From NCBI GenBank assembly GCA_021769035.1, contig JAETTP010000005.1, positions 1 through 64,000 on the forward strand: 64,000 bases of DNA. Reading direction: 5' to 3'. Position numbers and translations under genes: made by a program. The DNA is from Bacillota bacterium (GTDB lineage Bacteria; Bacillota; Dehalobacteriia; UBA4068; UBA4997). The notes under the pieces were generated by a model, which saw only the letters and a program-made list of their open reading frames with translations, had not been told where the DNA came from and did not search any database. Shown piece by piece: positions 36,604-45,814 of this stretch; within the stretch, counting starts at the first letter, position 1, and every line of letters begins with the position of its first letter.

Positions 36604-38054
36604 TTCCGCCAGAACCCCCTCGTGAAAATAACTAACATTGACATAAGCTCCAGTCTGCCCAAAACCATATAAAAGGCTAAAAACATTTTGGCAAAGGCCG
36701 GCAAACCGATGTAATTACAGGTGGGGCCAAAGCTTTCAAAGGCCGGCCCAACGTTGGTCAGGGCCGCCAAGGTCACCGAGATGGCCTCAAAAGGCGAGAG
36801 GCCCACCGCCGCCATAGTCAGGGTGCCCAAACCGATTAAAAGGAAGAAAATCAGCAGAAAAACCTGCACCGCATTCAACGTGGCCTGCGGCAGAATTTTT
36901 TTATCCAGCTTAACGGAGCAGACCAGCCGTGGCTGCAAGGTTTTATTCAAACTGGCAAAACAGCTTTTCACGGTGATAATCCAACGGCTGACTTTAACCG
37001 AACCGGAGGTGCTGCCCGCACAGCCGCCCAGAAAATACAGGCAGAACAGCACAATCCGGCAAAACGAGGGCCAAAGGTCATAGTCGGCGGAATAAAAGCC
37101 GGTGGTGGTCATTATGTTGACCACCTGGAAGCTGGCCTGCCTGATGTTATATTCCAGCGTGCGGTCCGGATAATAGTTGTTATAAAGTAAGGAACAAGTC
37201 ACCGCCGCCGAGGCCAACAAAATAATACAGACGTAAACCCGAAACTCCTCACTGCGCCAAAAGTAGTTACGTCGCTTAAAAAACAACAGATAATAAAAGG
37301 CCAGATTGGTGCCGGAAATTGCCATAAACAGCACCACCAGCCATTGAGCCACCGCATTATCGTCAAAAGCGGACATACTGGCATTACGGCTGGAGAAACC
37401 GCCGGTGGAAACGGTGCCAAAGGTGTGGCAGAGGGCGTCCACAAAGTTCAGGCCACTCAACATCAGCAGCCCCAACAGCAAAGCGGAAATGCCAACGTAA
37501 GTCATCCAAAGAATTTGGGCCATATCGTCGCTTTTAGGGGCCAGCTTTTCCGTCAGGGCATTGCCGGGCGCTTCCGCCTTATACATCTTGTTGGCCGCGT
37601 TGCCGGAAGCCAAAGCCGCCAGCAGCACCACAATGCCCATACCGCCCAGCCAGTGCGTCAGGCCGCGCCAAATCAAAATACCGGAGGGCAAGGCCTCCAA
37701 ATCCGGCAAAATGGAGGCTCCAGTGGTGGTAAAGCCGGAAAGGCTCTCAAACAAAGCGTCAATCGGGCTGCAAGTATGGCTGAAAATATAGGGCAGCGCG
37801 CCCAAACAGCCGGCCAGCAGCCAGGCAAAGGTGGCAATGCCACAGCTTTCCCGATTACGTAGCGGAGTCTTTCGGTCCTTTTTAAACAATATCATCAACG
37901 CTCCGCCCAAGCCCAGCATAACCAACTGCGCCGAAAGCAAAGCGCCCATTACGGTCTCCTGTTTCACCAGCTCAAAGGCCATCGGCAAAACCATCGCCGC
38001 CGCCAGCACCAGGCAAATCTTGCCTAAATTATATAGAACAACGCCAAAACGCAT
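36600..38054 (-). CDS. trkH: TrkH-type potassium uptake protein
   Basis: SGFTTTGASIL; TVSTGGFSSRNASMSAFD; GGCAGSTSGSVKVSR; ATGA overlap with the downstream DnaD-domain gene. Confidence 0.93.
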   Translation of the reverse strand: MRFGVVLYNLGKICLVLAAAMVLPMAFELVKQETVMGALLSAQLVMLGLGGALMILFKKDRKTPLRNRESCGIATFAWLLAGCLGALPYIFSHTCSPIDALFESLSGFTTTGASILPDLEALPSGILIWRGLTHWLGGMGIVVLLAALASGNAANKMYKAEAPGNALTEKLAPKSDDMAQILWMTYVGISALLLGLLMLSGLNFVDALCHTFGTVSTGGFSSRNASMSAFDDNAVAQWLVVLFMAISGTNLAFYYLLFFKRRNYFWRSEEFRVYVCIILLASAAVTCSLLYNNYYPDRTLEYNIRQASFQVVNIMTTTGFYSADYDLWPSFCRIVLFCLYFLGGCAGSTSGSVKVSRWIITVKSCFASLNKTLQPRLVCSVKLDKKILPQATLNAVQVFLLIFFLLIGLGTLTMAAVGLSPFEAISVTLAALTNVGPAFESFGPTCNYIGLPAFAKMFLAFYMVLGRLELMSMLVIFTRGFWRK

Positions 38055-38075
38055 GCCAATCTCCCTATTTCAAAA

Positions 38076-39422
38076 TCAGCCCTGTACCAGATAATCCGTC
38101 ACCGCCTGCGCCGAGGCCGCGGCGGAAAAGGTCAGCACATTATCCCCCGGCAGCAGCTTAACCTCGCCGCCGGGGATAATAATATCCCCCTTGCGCACAA
38201 TCAACCCAACGATGGACTGCTCCGGAAAACGCAGCTGTTTTAGGGCTTTGTTAGCCAGCTTACTGGTTTCCGGCAGCACGCACTCGTTCATCTGGGCCAT
38301 ATCGTTCTGCAAAAGCTTCAGGTTCAACACACTGCCCCGGTTAATAAAGCGCAGAATGGCCGCCACCATCAAACTGCGCGGGCTGACGGCTTTGTCAATG
38401 CCAAAATTTTCAATCATATTCACATAATCGGAACGACGGATCTGGGAAATCACCTTGCTGGCCCCCACGTGTTTGGCAATCATTGAGATAAGCACGTTAG
38501 ATTCATCATCATCATTCACCGCCAACACCACGTCCATATCGGCAATATTTTCGTCCTCCATCAAATCCATATCCCGGCCGGAACCGTTGATAACCACGGT
38601 GCGGCTCAAGGCCTCGTTCAAATCCTGGCAGATTTCCGGGTTTTCCTCAAACAGCTTCACATTAATCCGTCGGTGTTTGGATTCAAAAATCTGGCAAAGA
38701 TAAAAGGAAAGCAAGCCGCCGCCAAACACCGCCACATTGTTAATCGCCCTTTTGCGCGCTCCCAGATAAATCTCCAGGGAAAGCATATCCTTGGTGTCCG
38801 AAAGCAGAAAGATTTCGTCCTTGGCCAAAATCTGGGTGTCACCGTTGGGCACAATCATCTGTTCACCCCGGATAATGCCCACCACCACGCAGGGGTGCGG
38901 GAAATGTGCGTCCCGCAGCCGGCAGTTAAGGATTTTGCAATCGTCCTCCAGCTTCAAGCCCAACATCACCACCCGGCCGTCGGCGTAATATTCTACCTCG
39001 TGCGCCTCCGGGTGCAGCACCAGCTTGCCCAGCTCCTGGGCTGCCAGCAGCTCCGGATTGATAATCAGGTCAATGCCCAGCTGCTCCTGGCGTTCTGATT
39101 TTGCCAGCTCGCTGTATTCCCGTTTACGCACGCGGGCAATGGTGCTTTTAACCCCGTAGGATTTGGCGACAAAGCAGGTCATTATATTGATTTCGTCCAG
39201 CTCCGTCACGGCAATCAGCAGGTCGCTGCCGGCAATGCCCGCCTTTTCCTGCACCGACATTGCCGCACCGTTGCCCACCATCACCTGCACGTCCAAATAT
39301 TCTTGCACCGTCTGCAAACGCTCGGCGTTGGTGTCAATCACCACCACCTCAATATCCTTGTTGGCCAAAGTTTCGGCAATGCTGAACCCCACCTTGCCGG
39401 CCCCCACAATTATTACTTTCAT
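38076..39422 (-). CDS. trkA: Trk system potassium transporter TrkA (two RCK/TrkA-N units)
   Basis: MKVIIVGAGKVGFSIAETLANKDIEVVVIDTN; second nucleotide-binding domain NNVAVFGGGLLSFYL. Confidence 0.94.
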   Translation of the reverse strand: MKVIIVGAGKVGFSIAETLANKDIEVVVIDTNAERLQTVQEYLDVQVMVGNGAAMSVQEKAGIAGSDLLIAVTELDEINIMTCFVAKSYGVKSTIARVRKREYSELAKSERQEQLGIDLIINPELLAAQELGKLVLHPEAHEVEYYADGRVVMLGLKLEDDCKILNCRLRDAHFPHPCVVVGIIRGEQMIVPNGDTQILAKDEIFLLSDTKDMLSLEIYLGARKRAINNVAVFGGGLLSFYLCQIFESKHRRINVKLFEENPEICQDLNEALSRTVVINGSGRDMDLMEDENIADMDVVLAVNDDDESNVLISMIAKHVGASKVISQIRRSDYVNMIENFGIDKAVSPRSLMVAAILRFINRGSVLNLKLLQNDMAQMNECVLPETSKLANKALKQLRFPEQSIVGLIVRKGDIIIPGGEVKLLPGDNVLTFSAAASAQAVTDYLVQG

Positions 39423-39530
39423 TGTTGTTTATTCTCCATATTTTTAAGCCTTGTTTTTATTGTAACACTATACGGCCTAAATAGCAAGTAAATGCCGCCC
39501 ATTTTAATTCCCAAAAAGCAAAAAAAGGGC

Positions 39531-39559
39531 TTGACATAAAATTTTTATTCAAGTATCCT
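39531..39559 (+). promoter_or_regulatory. Sigma-A-type promoter (TTGACA - 17 bp - TATCCT) for the C45 gene
   Basis: TTGACA 39531-39536, 17-bp spacer, TATCCT 39554-39559, 73 bp upstream of the start codon. Confidence 0.7.
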
Positions 39560-39631
39560 GTAGGCAATAGCTATTATCCGGGCTGCCGGCAGCTCCCAAA
39601 TTAATATCAAACTATTTAGGAGTGAAGTCAA

Positions 39632-40651
39632 ATGAAACACGAAATTTTTTGCGGTGCCCAAGAGTCACATTACGCCGCCGGCCTCAGCTTCGGCCAAAAG
39701 CTGGCCGCCCAGGGCCAATCCCTGCTACGCAACGCGCCTTTCCCGCTGACGGCAAAGCGCCGGGCCTTTGCCGCGGCCTGTCTGCCCGTCTACCAGCAAT
39801 TTTTTCCGGAGGTGCTGGCAGAAATTGCCGGTCTGGCCGCCGGCCAAAACTGCCCGGAGGAGGATCTGCAAAGCCTGCTTTTTAGTATGTACGCCCTGCC
39901 GCCGGCCTGCCAATGCTCCTGCTTTGCCAGCGCCCCGGCGGGCGGCCCCATTCTGCTGGGCCGCAACAGCGATTTCCTGACCGCGCTGGCAGACTTTAAT
40001 CTGAACGTAATTTATCATTTCAGCGACGGCGGCTTCAGCTTTCAGGCCAACACCACCGCTTTTATTGAAATGGAAGACGGCGTAAACCAACACGGCCTGG
40101 CTGTCGGTTTAACCTCCGTAACGCCAAGCCGGATTCAGCCGGGCTTCAACGCCGGCCTGCTGCTGCGCTGGCTGCTGGAAAAATGCCGCAGCACAGCGGA
40201 GGTTCTGCAAAGACTGCGCCAGCTGCCCATCGCTTCCGCCCAAACCTTAACAGTAGCAGACGCACAAGGAGAAATCGCCCTGATTGAATGTGAGGCCGGG
40301 CAAATTGCCGTCAAGCGGCCCACCTCGGCCCAGCCCTATGTTTTTGCCACCAACAGCTTCCAGCAACCAGAGCTGACCGCTACTCCCCGGCCGGCAGTGG
40401 ACGATTGGCAGGCCGAGGAACGCCGGCAAACCCTGCGCCGCGCGCTGCAAGCCGGCCACGGCTGCCCAAGCCCGCAGGCCGCCCGGCAGCTTTTGGCAGG
40501 CCAGCAAGGCTTCCTTTGCCAGTATGACCCCAAAACCGGGCACGACACTGTTTGGGCGGTTGTTTATGACCTCTCGCAAAAAGCCGTTTGGCGGGCGGAG
40601 GGCAATCCAAGCCGCTACGCCTGGCAGCAGGATAAACGTTTCAGTTTTTAA
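39632..40651 (+). CDS. C45-family autoproteolytic acyltransferase/hydrolase (Ntn-hydrolase, AAT-like)
   Basis: CQCSCFASAPAGGPILLGRNSDF (nucleophile Cys and RN.D motif); MEDGVNQHGLAVGLT. Confidence 0.85.
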   Translation: MKHEIFCGAQESHYAAGLSFGQKLAAQGQSLLRNAPFPLTAKRRAFAAACLPVYQQFFPEVLAEIAGLAAGQNCPEEDLQSLLFSMYALPPACQCSCFASAPAGGPILLGRNSDFLTALADFNLNVIYHFSDGGFSFQANTTAFIEMEDGVNQHGLAVGLTSVTPSRIQPGFNAGLLLRWLLEKCRSTAEVLQRLRQLPIASAQTLTVADAQGEIALIECEAGQIAVKRPTSAQPYVFATNSFQQPELTATPRPAVDDWQAEERRQTLRRALQAGHGCPSPQAARQLLAGQQGFLCQYDPKTGHDTVWAVVYDLSQKAVWRAEGNPSRYAWQQDKRFSF

Positions 40652-40661
40652 GCCGTAAATC

Positions 40662-40691
40662 AGCGGCAGAAGCCCCAAAGCTTCTGCCGCT
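40662..40691. terminator. Intrinsic terminator shared by convergent genes
   Basis: agcggcagaagc-cccaaa-gcttctgccgct, perfect 12-bp stem. Confidence 0.85.
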
Positions 40692-40699
40692 CTTATTCT

Positions 40700-40858
40700 T
40701 CATTTTAAGTCCGGTTTCTCGCCCCGGCTCAGGCGGTCAAACTCTGCCGCAAACTCTGATTTTTCAGCCTCCTGCCGGCGGCGAAAAATCCGCAAGGCCC
40801 GCCGCAAAGCCCGCGCCAATTCCGGTTTATGGGCCGTTTTGTCTGTTTCATTCGGCAT
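40700..40858 (-). CDS. Small basic protein (52 aa), not in the ORF track
   Basis: MPNETDKTAHKPELARALRRALRIFRRRQEAEKSEFAAEFDRLSRGEKPDLK; AAAGGAGGCGGGTTT RBS upstream of ATG 40858; convergent terminator downstream. Confidence 0.65.
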   Translation of the reverse strand: MPNETDKTAHKPELARALRRALRIFRRRQEAEKSEFAAEFDRLSRGEKPDLK

Positions 40859-40953
40859 AAACCCGCCTCCTTTGCCAGTTTACAAAACTGCTCAAGGATA
40901 GCCTGCCTCAAAATACGCCCAAATATACGCCGGCCTTAAAAGCCAGTTTTTGC

Positions 40954-41229
40954 TTAAAAACTGGCGTCTTCCGTTTCAATTTTGGTTTCCCGCAAAATTT
41001 TATACATTCCGGCGGCCTGCTCCGCCCGTTTGCTTTCGGCAATTTCCAAAATTTCCAGCTCCACCTCCCGGCGACCGAAAAGCAGGGTCAAGCGGTCGCC
41101 CACCTTAACGTCGCTGGCCGCTTTGGCCGGGCGGCCGTTCAGCAGCACCTTGCCGGCCCCGCTGACGTCCTTAGCCACAGTGCGCCGCTTAATCAAGCGC
41201 GAAACTTTCAAATATTTATCTAAACGCAT
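40954..41229 (-). CDS. S4-domain RNA-binding protein (RqcP/Hsp15-like)
   Basis: MRLDKYLKVSRLIKRRTVAKDVSGAGKVLLNGRPAKAASDVKVGD. Confidence 0.9.
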   Translation of the reverse strand: MRLDKYLKVSRLIKRRTVAKDVSGAGKVLLNGRPAKAASDVKVGDRLTLLFGRREVELEILEIAESKRAEQAAGMYKILRETKIETEDASF

Positions 41230-41320
41230 TTCTTCTCCTTAATCAACAATCGCCGCCGTTTTCAACGGGAATGGCGACGCATCCAGCGAATGGACTTCCT
41301 CTGGTCGCTGTTGCTTCGCT

Positions 41321-41354
41321 AAAAAGGGAGGAGCAGCCGCAGCCATTCCTCCCC
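41321..41354 (-). terminator. Intrinsic terminator after the HU gene
   Basis: Minus strand GGGGAGGAATGGCTGCGGCTGCTCCTCCC-TTTTT. Confidence 0.85.
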
Positions 41355-41390
41355 AATCATTGCATTAAACATCACGCAAAGGCCAAAACA

Positions 41391-41666
41391 CTACTCGGCA
41401 ATAGCGTCCTTCAGGGCCTTGCCAGCCTTAAAAGCCGGAACCTTGGCAGCCGGGATTTGAATTTTATCCCCAGTATGCGGATTGTGGCCCTCTCTGGCCG
41501 CGCGTTCACGCACTTCAAAGGTGCCAAAGCCAATCAGCTGCACTTTGTCATCTTTTTTCAGGCTGTCGGTAACAACCTCCACAAAAGCTTCCACGGCTTT
41601 GGCCGCGTCCTTTTTGCTCAATTCTGCCTGTTCAGCAACAGCATTAATCAGTTCTTTCTTATTCAA
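41391..41666 (-). CDS. hup: HU family DNA-binding protein
   Basis: [32 protein letters not shown]...[21 protein letters not shown]. Confidence 0.96.
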   Translation of the reverse strand: MNKKELINAVAEQAELSKKDAAKAVEAFVEVVTDSLKKDDKVQLIGFGTFEVRERAAREGHNPHTGDKIQIPAAKVPAFKAGKALKDAIAE

Positions 41667-41822
41667 TGTGATTACCTCCTACAAAGCCTGCCCACGCCAC
41701 AGCCTGTCCTACCGTGGGCGAGCCTGGCAGCATAAAGTTTTTTAGAACTTTGTATTATTTTATCACCACAGGGAGCAAAATGCAACCCCTTTTTCACTTT
41801 TCCTTATAAAATTTGTGCTTTT

Positions 41823-43037
41823 TTACGCATTTTTTGGGACAGGCCTATCCTCCAGCAGGGATTTTGCCAGCAAAACCCGCGCCTCCACCGCCTGGCCCTG
41901 CCGTAAATAAACCCTGGGCAGGCGGCAACTGGCAGCGGTGCGGCGCATTGGCGCCTCCACCACGTCGCCCACCTGCAAGGGCAAATCGCCAATATCCACC
42001 ATCATGCTCTGCATTGCCACCCGGCCCAAAATCGGCAACAGCTGACCCTGCCAAAACACGCCCCGCTGATAGCGGCCCAAAACCCGCTTGCCCACGTTGC
42101 GGCTCATCTCCTGCACGCTGTCCTTAATCGTAAGCTCCCGGGCGCTGGCCGTCACGCCAAAACCATCGCCGTAGCCGTAGGGAATCACCGCCAGCCGGGT
42201 GGGCTTTTTGGCCACAAACTCCTGGCTGTAGCCCACGCCGGCCCCTTTAGCAATTTCCCGAATCGCCGCAATGCGCGCCTTGGCTGCAAACGGCTCCGCC
42301 AGCGGCAGGCCCAGCTTTTTGGCCAGCCCCAGCTGCCCGTAAAGCACTGAGCCCACTCGCACCGCCGAAAAATGGGCCGCCGGATACCGCAGGCAGCCGG
42401 CGGAATTAGCCAAATGCCAGCAGATAGCAGCCTCCGCAAAGCCGGCTGCCTCCGCCTGCGCCTTAGCCTGCCCAAAACGCTCAATTTGCAGCCTGGCAAA
42501 TCTTTCCTCCGTTTCCAAGGCCGTCGCCAAATGCGAATAGGCTCCGCAAAACTTTGGCGCGTCCGGCTGCTGCAAAAGACGCAGCACGGCCGCCAGCTCC
42601 TCGCCGGGCTCCACGCCAAAGCGGTTCATGCCGGTGTTGATTTTCAGATGACAGGTCAGCTGCGGCCAGCCCTGCAACAGCTCCGCCGTGTGCAGGCTGT
42701 CCACCGTGGCCGTCAGCCGGTGCTGAGCAAACAGCGGCAGTTCCGCGGCCTGCGGCGGCAAAAACACCAACACCGGCGCGCTGAGGCCGGCCTCCCGCAG
42801 CTCCAAAGCCTCCTCCAGGCTGGTAACCGCCAGCATATCGGCCCCAGCCTCGGCAAAGGCGCGGGCGCAGGGCACGGCCCCAAAGCCGTAGGCGTCGTTT
42901 TTCACCACGGCAATCAGGCCGGGCGCACCCTCCGGGTGCTGCTCCCGCAGCCGGCTGCTCACCGCCTGCAAATTGGCGGCCAGCTTATCCAAATCAATCT
43001 CCAGCCAATGCTGCAATCTTTCCCGAATATCCGACAT
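41823..43037 (-). CDS. alr: Alanine racemase
   Basis: LEIDLDKLAANLQAV; VVKNDAYGFGA; HLKINTGMNRFGV; GRVAMQSMMVDIG. Confidence 0.94.
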   Translation of the reverse strand: MSDIRERLQHWLEIDLDKLAANLQAVSSRLREQHPEGAPGLIAVVKNDAYGFGAVPCARAFAEAGADMLAVTSLEEALELREAGLSAPVLVFLPPQAAELPLFAQHRLTATVDSLHTAELLQGWPQLTCHLKINTGMNRFGVEPGEELAAVLRLLQQPDAPKFCGAYSHLATALETEERFARLQIERFGQAKAQAEAAGFAEAAICWHLANSAGCLRYPAAHFSAVRVGSVLYGQLGLAKKLGLPLAEPFAAKARIAAIREIAKGAGVGYSQEFVAKKPTRLAVIPYGYGDGFGVTASARELTIKDSVQEMSRNVGKRVLGRYQRGVFWQGQLLPILGRVAMQSMMVDIGDLPLQVGDVVEAPMRRTAASCRLPRVYLRQGQAVEARVLLAKSLLEDRPVPKNA

Positions 43038-43052
43038 AACAACCTCTTCCAC

Positions 43053-44171
43053 TTACTTCTGCCCTTTTAACTTTTTCTTCAAATTAATAAGCCGCCGCAC
43101 ATTTTTCTGATATAGAGGCTCCAAAACGTTATAAAGGCTGTATTTAGCAGGATTAATCACCAAATCATATTCCCCGATAAACTCCGTATATTTGCCGCCG
43201 AAGCCCTTTTTGAACTTCACCAGGCCGTAAAGCGGGTGATCCTCCGCCACGTGGCCCGGCACGCCCCGGAAGTCGTACATTGTGCAGCCCTGGGCCTTGG
43301 CCCACTCAATCATCGTCCACTGAATTAAATAGTTGGGCATTAAATTGCGGTGGGAATTGGCGCTGGCCCCGTAAATATACCAGGCCTTGTCGCCCATTCG
43401 GAAAGCCAGGGTGCCGGCGATAGCCTCGCCCTCATAGTAAGCCATAAAAAGCTCCGTCTGCCCCACCGGGTGCAGGTGATCGTAAAAGCCCTCAAAGTAG
43501 CTGTAGGGCCGAATCAGGAAATGGTCGCGGGTGGCGGTAGTCGTCAAAATCCGATAAAATTCCGGCAGACATTCGCGCCCGGCCCCGCTGACGATTTCCA
43601 CGCCCTTGCGGCCGGCCAGCCGGATATTGTAGCGGGTTTTCTGGTGGCAGTTAGCCAACAAGGTTTCCACATCGGGCGAAATATCCAGCCGGAACACAAA
43701 GCGCGGCTGAATGCCCTCAAAGCCCTCGCCCTTGTCCACCAGCGCAAAGCCGGCCTGTTGCAGGCGGCTGCGCCAAATTTCCGCCTCCGGCGCGTCCACA
43801 TCAACGTCCGGGTCCACCTTCCAATAAATCACGCCCTGCTGTTTAGCCAAGCGGCGCACCTCCGCCACCAGCTGCTCCCAAAGCGGCGCATTGGCAATAT
43901 CCACCACCGGCCCGCGGGGAGAGTAAAAAATCTGGCCCAGGCCGGCCGGCAGCGTGCGGCGCAGCAGCAAAACCGCCCCGCAGATTTGGCCGGCGGCGTC
44001 CTCCGCCACCAGGCGCAGGGGCTCCCAGGCCGGCTGCTTCACACAGCCCCAGTTCCAGCCTTGCAGCACATGCCCCTTAGGGTGCGCCGCCACAAAGGCG
44101 TCAAATTTTTCCGCATTGCCGGGCTCGTCCGGCAACAAACGAAATTGATATTCCTCAGTTGAATTCACCAA
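43053..44171 (-). CDS. FemAB/FemX-type lipid II aminoacyltransferase
   Basis: LQGWNWGCVKQPAWEPLRLVAED; YSPRGPVVD; WYIYGASANSHRNLMPNYLIQWTMIEWAKAQGCTMYDFRGVPG. Confidence 0.9.
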   Translation of the reverse strand: MVNSTEEYQFRLLPDEPGNAEKFDAFVAAHPKGHVLQGWNWGCVKQPAWEPLRLVAEDAAGQICGAVLLLRRTLPAGLGQIFYSPRGPVVDIANAPLWEQLVAEVRRLAKQQGVIYWKVDPDVDVDAPEAEIWRSRLQQAGFALVDKGEGFEGIQPRFVFRLDISPDVETLLANCHQKTRYNIRLAGRKGVEIVSGAGRECLPEFYRILTTTATRDHFLIRPYSYFEGFYDHLHPVGQTELFMAYYEGEAIAGTLAFRMGDKAWYIYGASANSHRNLMPNYLIQWTMIEWAKAQGCTMYDFRGVPGHVAEDHPLYGLVKFKKGFGGKYTEFIGEYDLVINPAKYSLYNVLEPLYQKNVRRLINLKKKLKGQK

Positions 44172-44197
44172 ACACTTCTCCTTTTAGTCTTACTATA

Positions 44198-45775
44198 TTA
44201 ACAGCCGGCCAAGCAGCCTTGCAGGAAATCGCTAATCAGCGGGTGCGGCTGCTCCGGCCGCGACAAAAACTCCGGATGATACTGACAGCCCACAAACCAG
44301 GGATGTTGCGCCACCGGCAGGCTCAGGGCCTCCACAAAGGGACTTTCCGCGGAGCGGGCGCAAACAACCATGCCAGCCTGCTGCAAAGCCAGGGCCGCAT
44401 CCTCCCGCAAAACGTAGCGGTGCCGGTGCCGCTCGGAAATTTCCAAATCACCATAAATCTGGAACAAGCGGCAGTTGGAATCGGTCAGGCTGATTGGCAG
44501 CAGACCGCTTTCCAGGCTGCCGCCGCCTCTGGCCTGAAACAGCACGTCAGACGAGCCGGTTTCCGGCATTTGAGCCGGCAGGCCCGCCACGTTGCGGGTA
44601 TATTCCACCGCCATTGCGTGCATGCCCATACCAATCGCCAGGCAGGGCAGGCCGCTTTGCCGAGCCCAGCCCGCCGCGGCAATCATGCCCTCCGTGCCGC
44701 GCACGCCAAAGCCGTCCGGAATCACCAGCCCACTGTAGGGGGCCAGCTTGGCCGCCGCGTTGGTCGCTTCCAGCTCCTGCGCAGGCAGCATATGCACCTG
44801 CACGTCCAGCCCCAAATTCAGACCACAGTGGTGCAAAGCCTCTACCAGGCTGATATAAGCGTCCGGCAGGCTGGTATATTTACCAACCAAAGCAACCTCC
44901 ACAGGTTTATTATTTGCCAAACTGCGCTGATAAAATGCGTCCCAACCGCTTATATCCGCTTCACCGGCCGGCAGACCCAATTTTTCAGCCACAATCTGAT
45001 CCAAACCCTGCTGGTGCAGGGTCAGCGGCAGCTCGTAAACATTATCCGTAAACACCTGCTGCAAAACCGCCCGCCGCTCAATATCACAAAACAGAGAAAT
45101 TTTGCTGACCGCGGTTTCGTCCAACTCCACCTCGGTGCGGCAGATGATTATATCCGGCTGAATACCCAAACTACGCAGGGTTTTCACGCTGTGCTGCACC
45201 GGCTTGGTTTTGGCCTCGCCGGCCACCCGCAGATACGGCACCAAAGCCACGTGCACAAACAAGGTTTGCTCCTTGCCCAAATCGTGGCGCAGCTGCCGAA
45301 TGGTTTCCAAAAAGGCCAGCGATTCAATATCGCCCACCACGCCGCCAATCTCCACAATAATCACATCATAAGCCGCCTCCGCCAGGCCGCGGGTGATGGT
45401 GCGCTTGATTTCATTGGTCACGTGCGGGATAACCTGCACCGTGCTGCCGCCAAAATCGCCGCTCCGCTCGCGATCTAAAATCCGGCGGTAAATGCGGCCC
45501 AGGGTGCTGCTGCAACTATGCCCTTGCAGGCTCATATTCATAAAACGTTCATAATGGCCCAGGGCCAGGTCAGTTTCGCAGCCGTCGTTGGTGACGAACA
45601 CCTCCCCGTGCTGATAAGGGTTCATCTGGCCGGTGTCGGTGTTGAAGTAAGTGTCCAGGCGCAGCACGCCCACCTTCAGACCGCGGCCTTTCAGCAGCGC
45701 CCCCAGGGAGGCGGCCGTCAGTCCCTTGCCCAGCGAGGACACCACGCCGCCGGTAAAAAAGATATACTTAGTCAT
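44198..45775 (-). CDS. pyrG: CTP synthase
   Basis: MTKYIFFTGGVVSSLGKGLTAASLGALLKGRGL; DPYLN-like DTYFNTDTGQMNPYQHGEVFVTNDG. Confidence 0.93.
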   Translation of the reverse strand: MTKYIFFTGGVVSSLGKGLTAASLGALLKGRGLKVGVLRLDTYFNTDTGQMNPYQHGEVFVTNDGCETDLALGHYERFMNMSLQGHSCSSTLGRIYRRILDRERSGDFGGSTVQVIPHVTNEIKRTITRGLAEAAYDVIIVEIGGVVGDIESLAFLETIRQLRHDLGKEQTLFVHVALVPYLRVAGEAKTKPVQHSVKTLRSLGIQPDIIICRTEVELDETAVSKISLFCDIERRAVLQQVFTDNVYELPLTLHQQGLDQIVAEKLGLPAGEADISGWDAFYQRSLANNKPVEVALVGKYTSLPDAYISLVEALHHCGLNLGLDVQVHMLPAQELEATNAAAKLAPYSGLVIPDGFGVRGTEGMIAAAGWARQSGLPCLAIGMGMHAMAVEYTRNVAGLPAQMPETGSSDVLFQARGGGSLESGLLPISLTDSNCRLFQIYGDLEISERHRHRYVLREDAALALQQAGMVVCARSAESPFVEALSLPVAQHPWFVGCQYHPEFLSRPEQPHPLISDFLQGCLAGC

Positions 45776-45814
45776 TGCATTAACCTCTTAATTTAGGCTT
45801 TTCGATTTCAAATA

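Noticed and set aside
40729-40911. 60-aa minus-strand ORF
   Set aside because: Overlaps the better-supported 40700-40858 ORF in another frame and lacks a convincing RBS.
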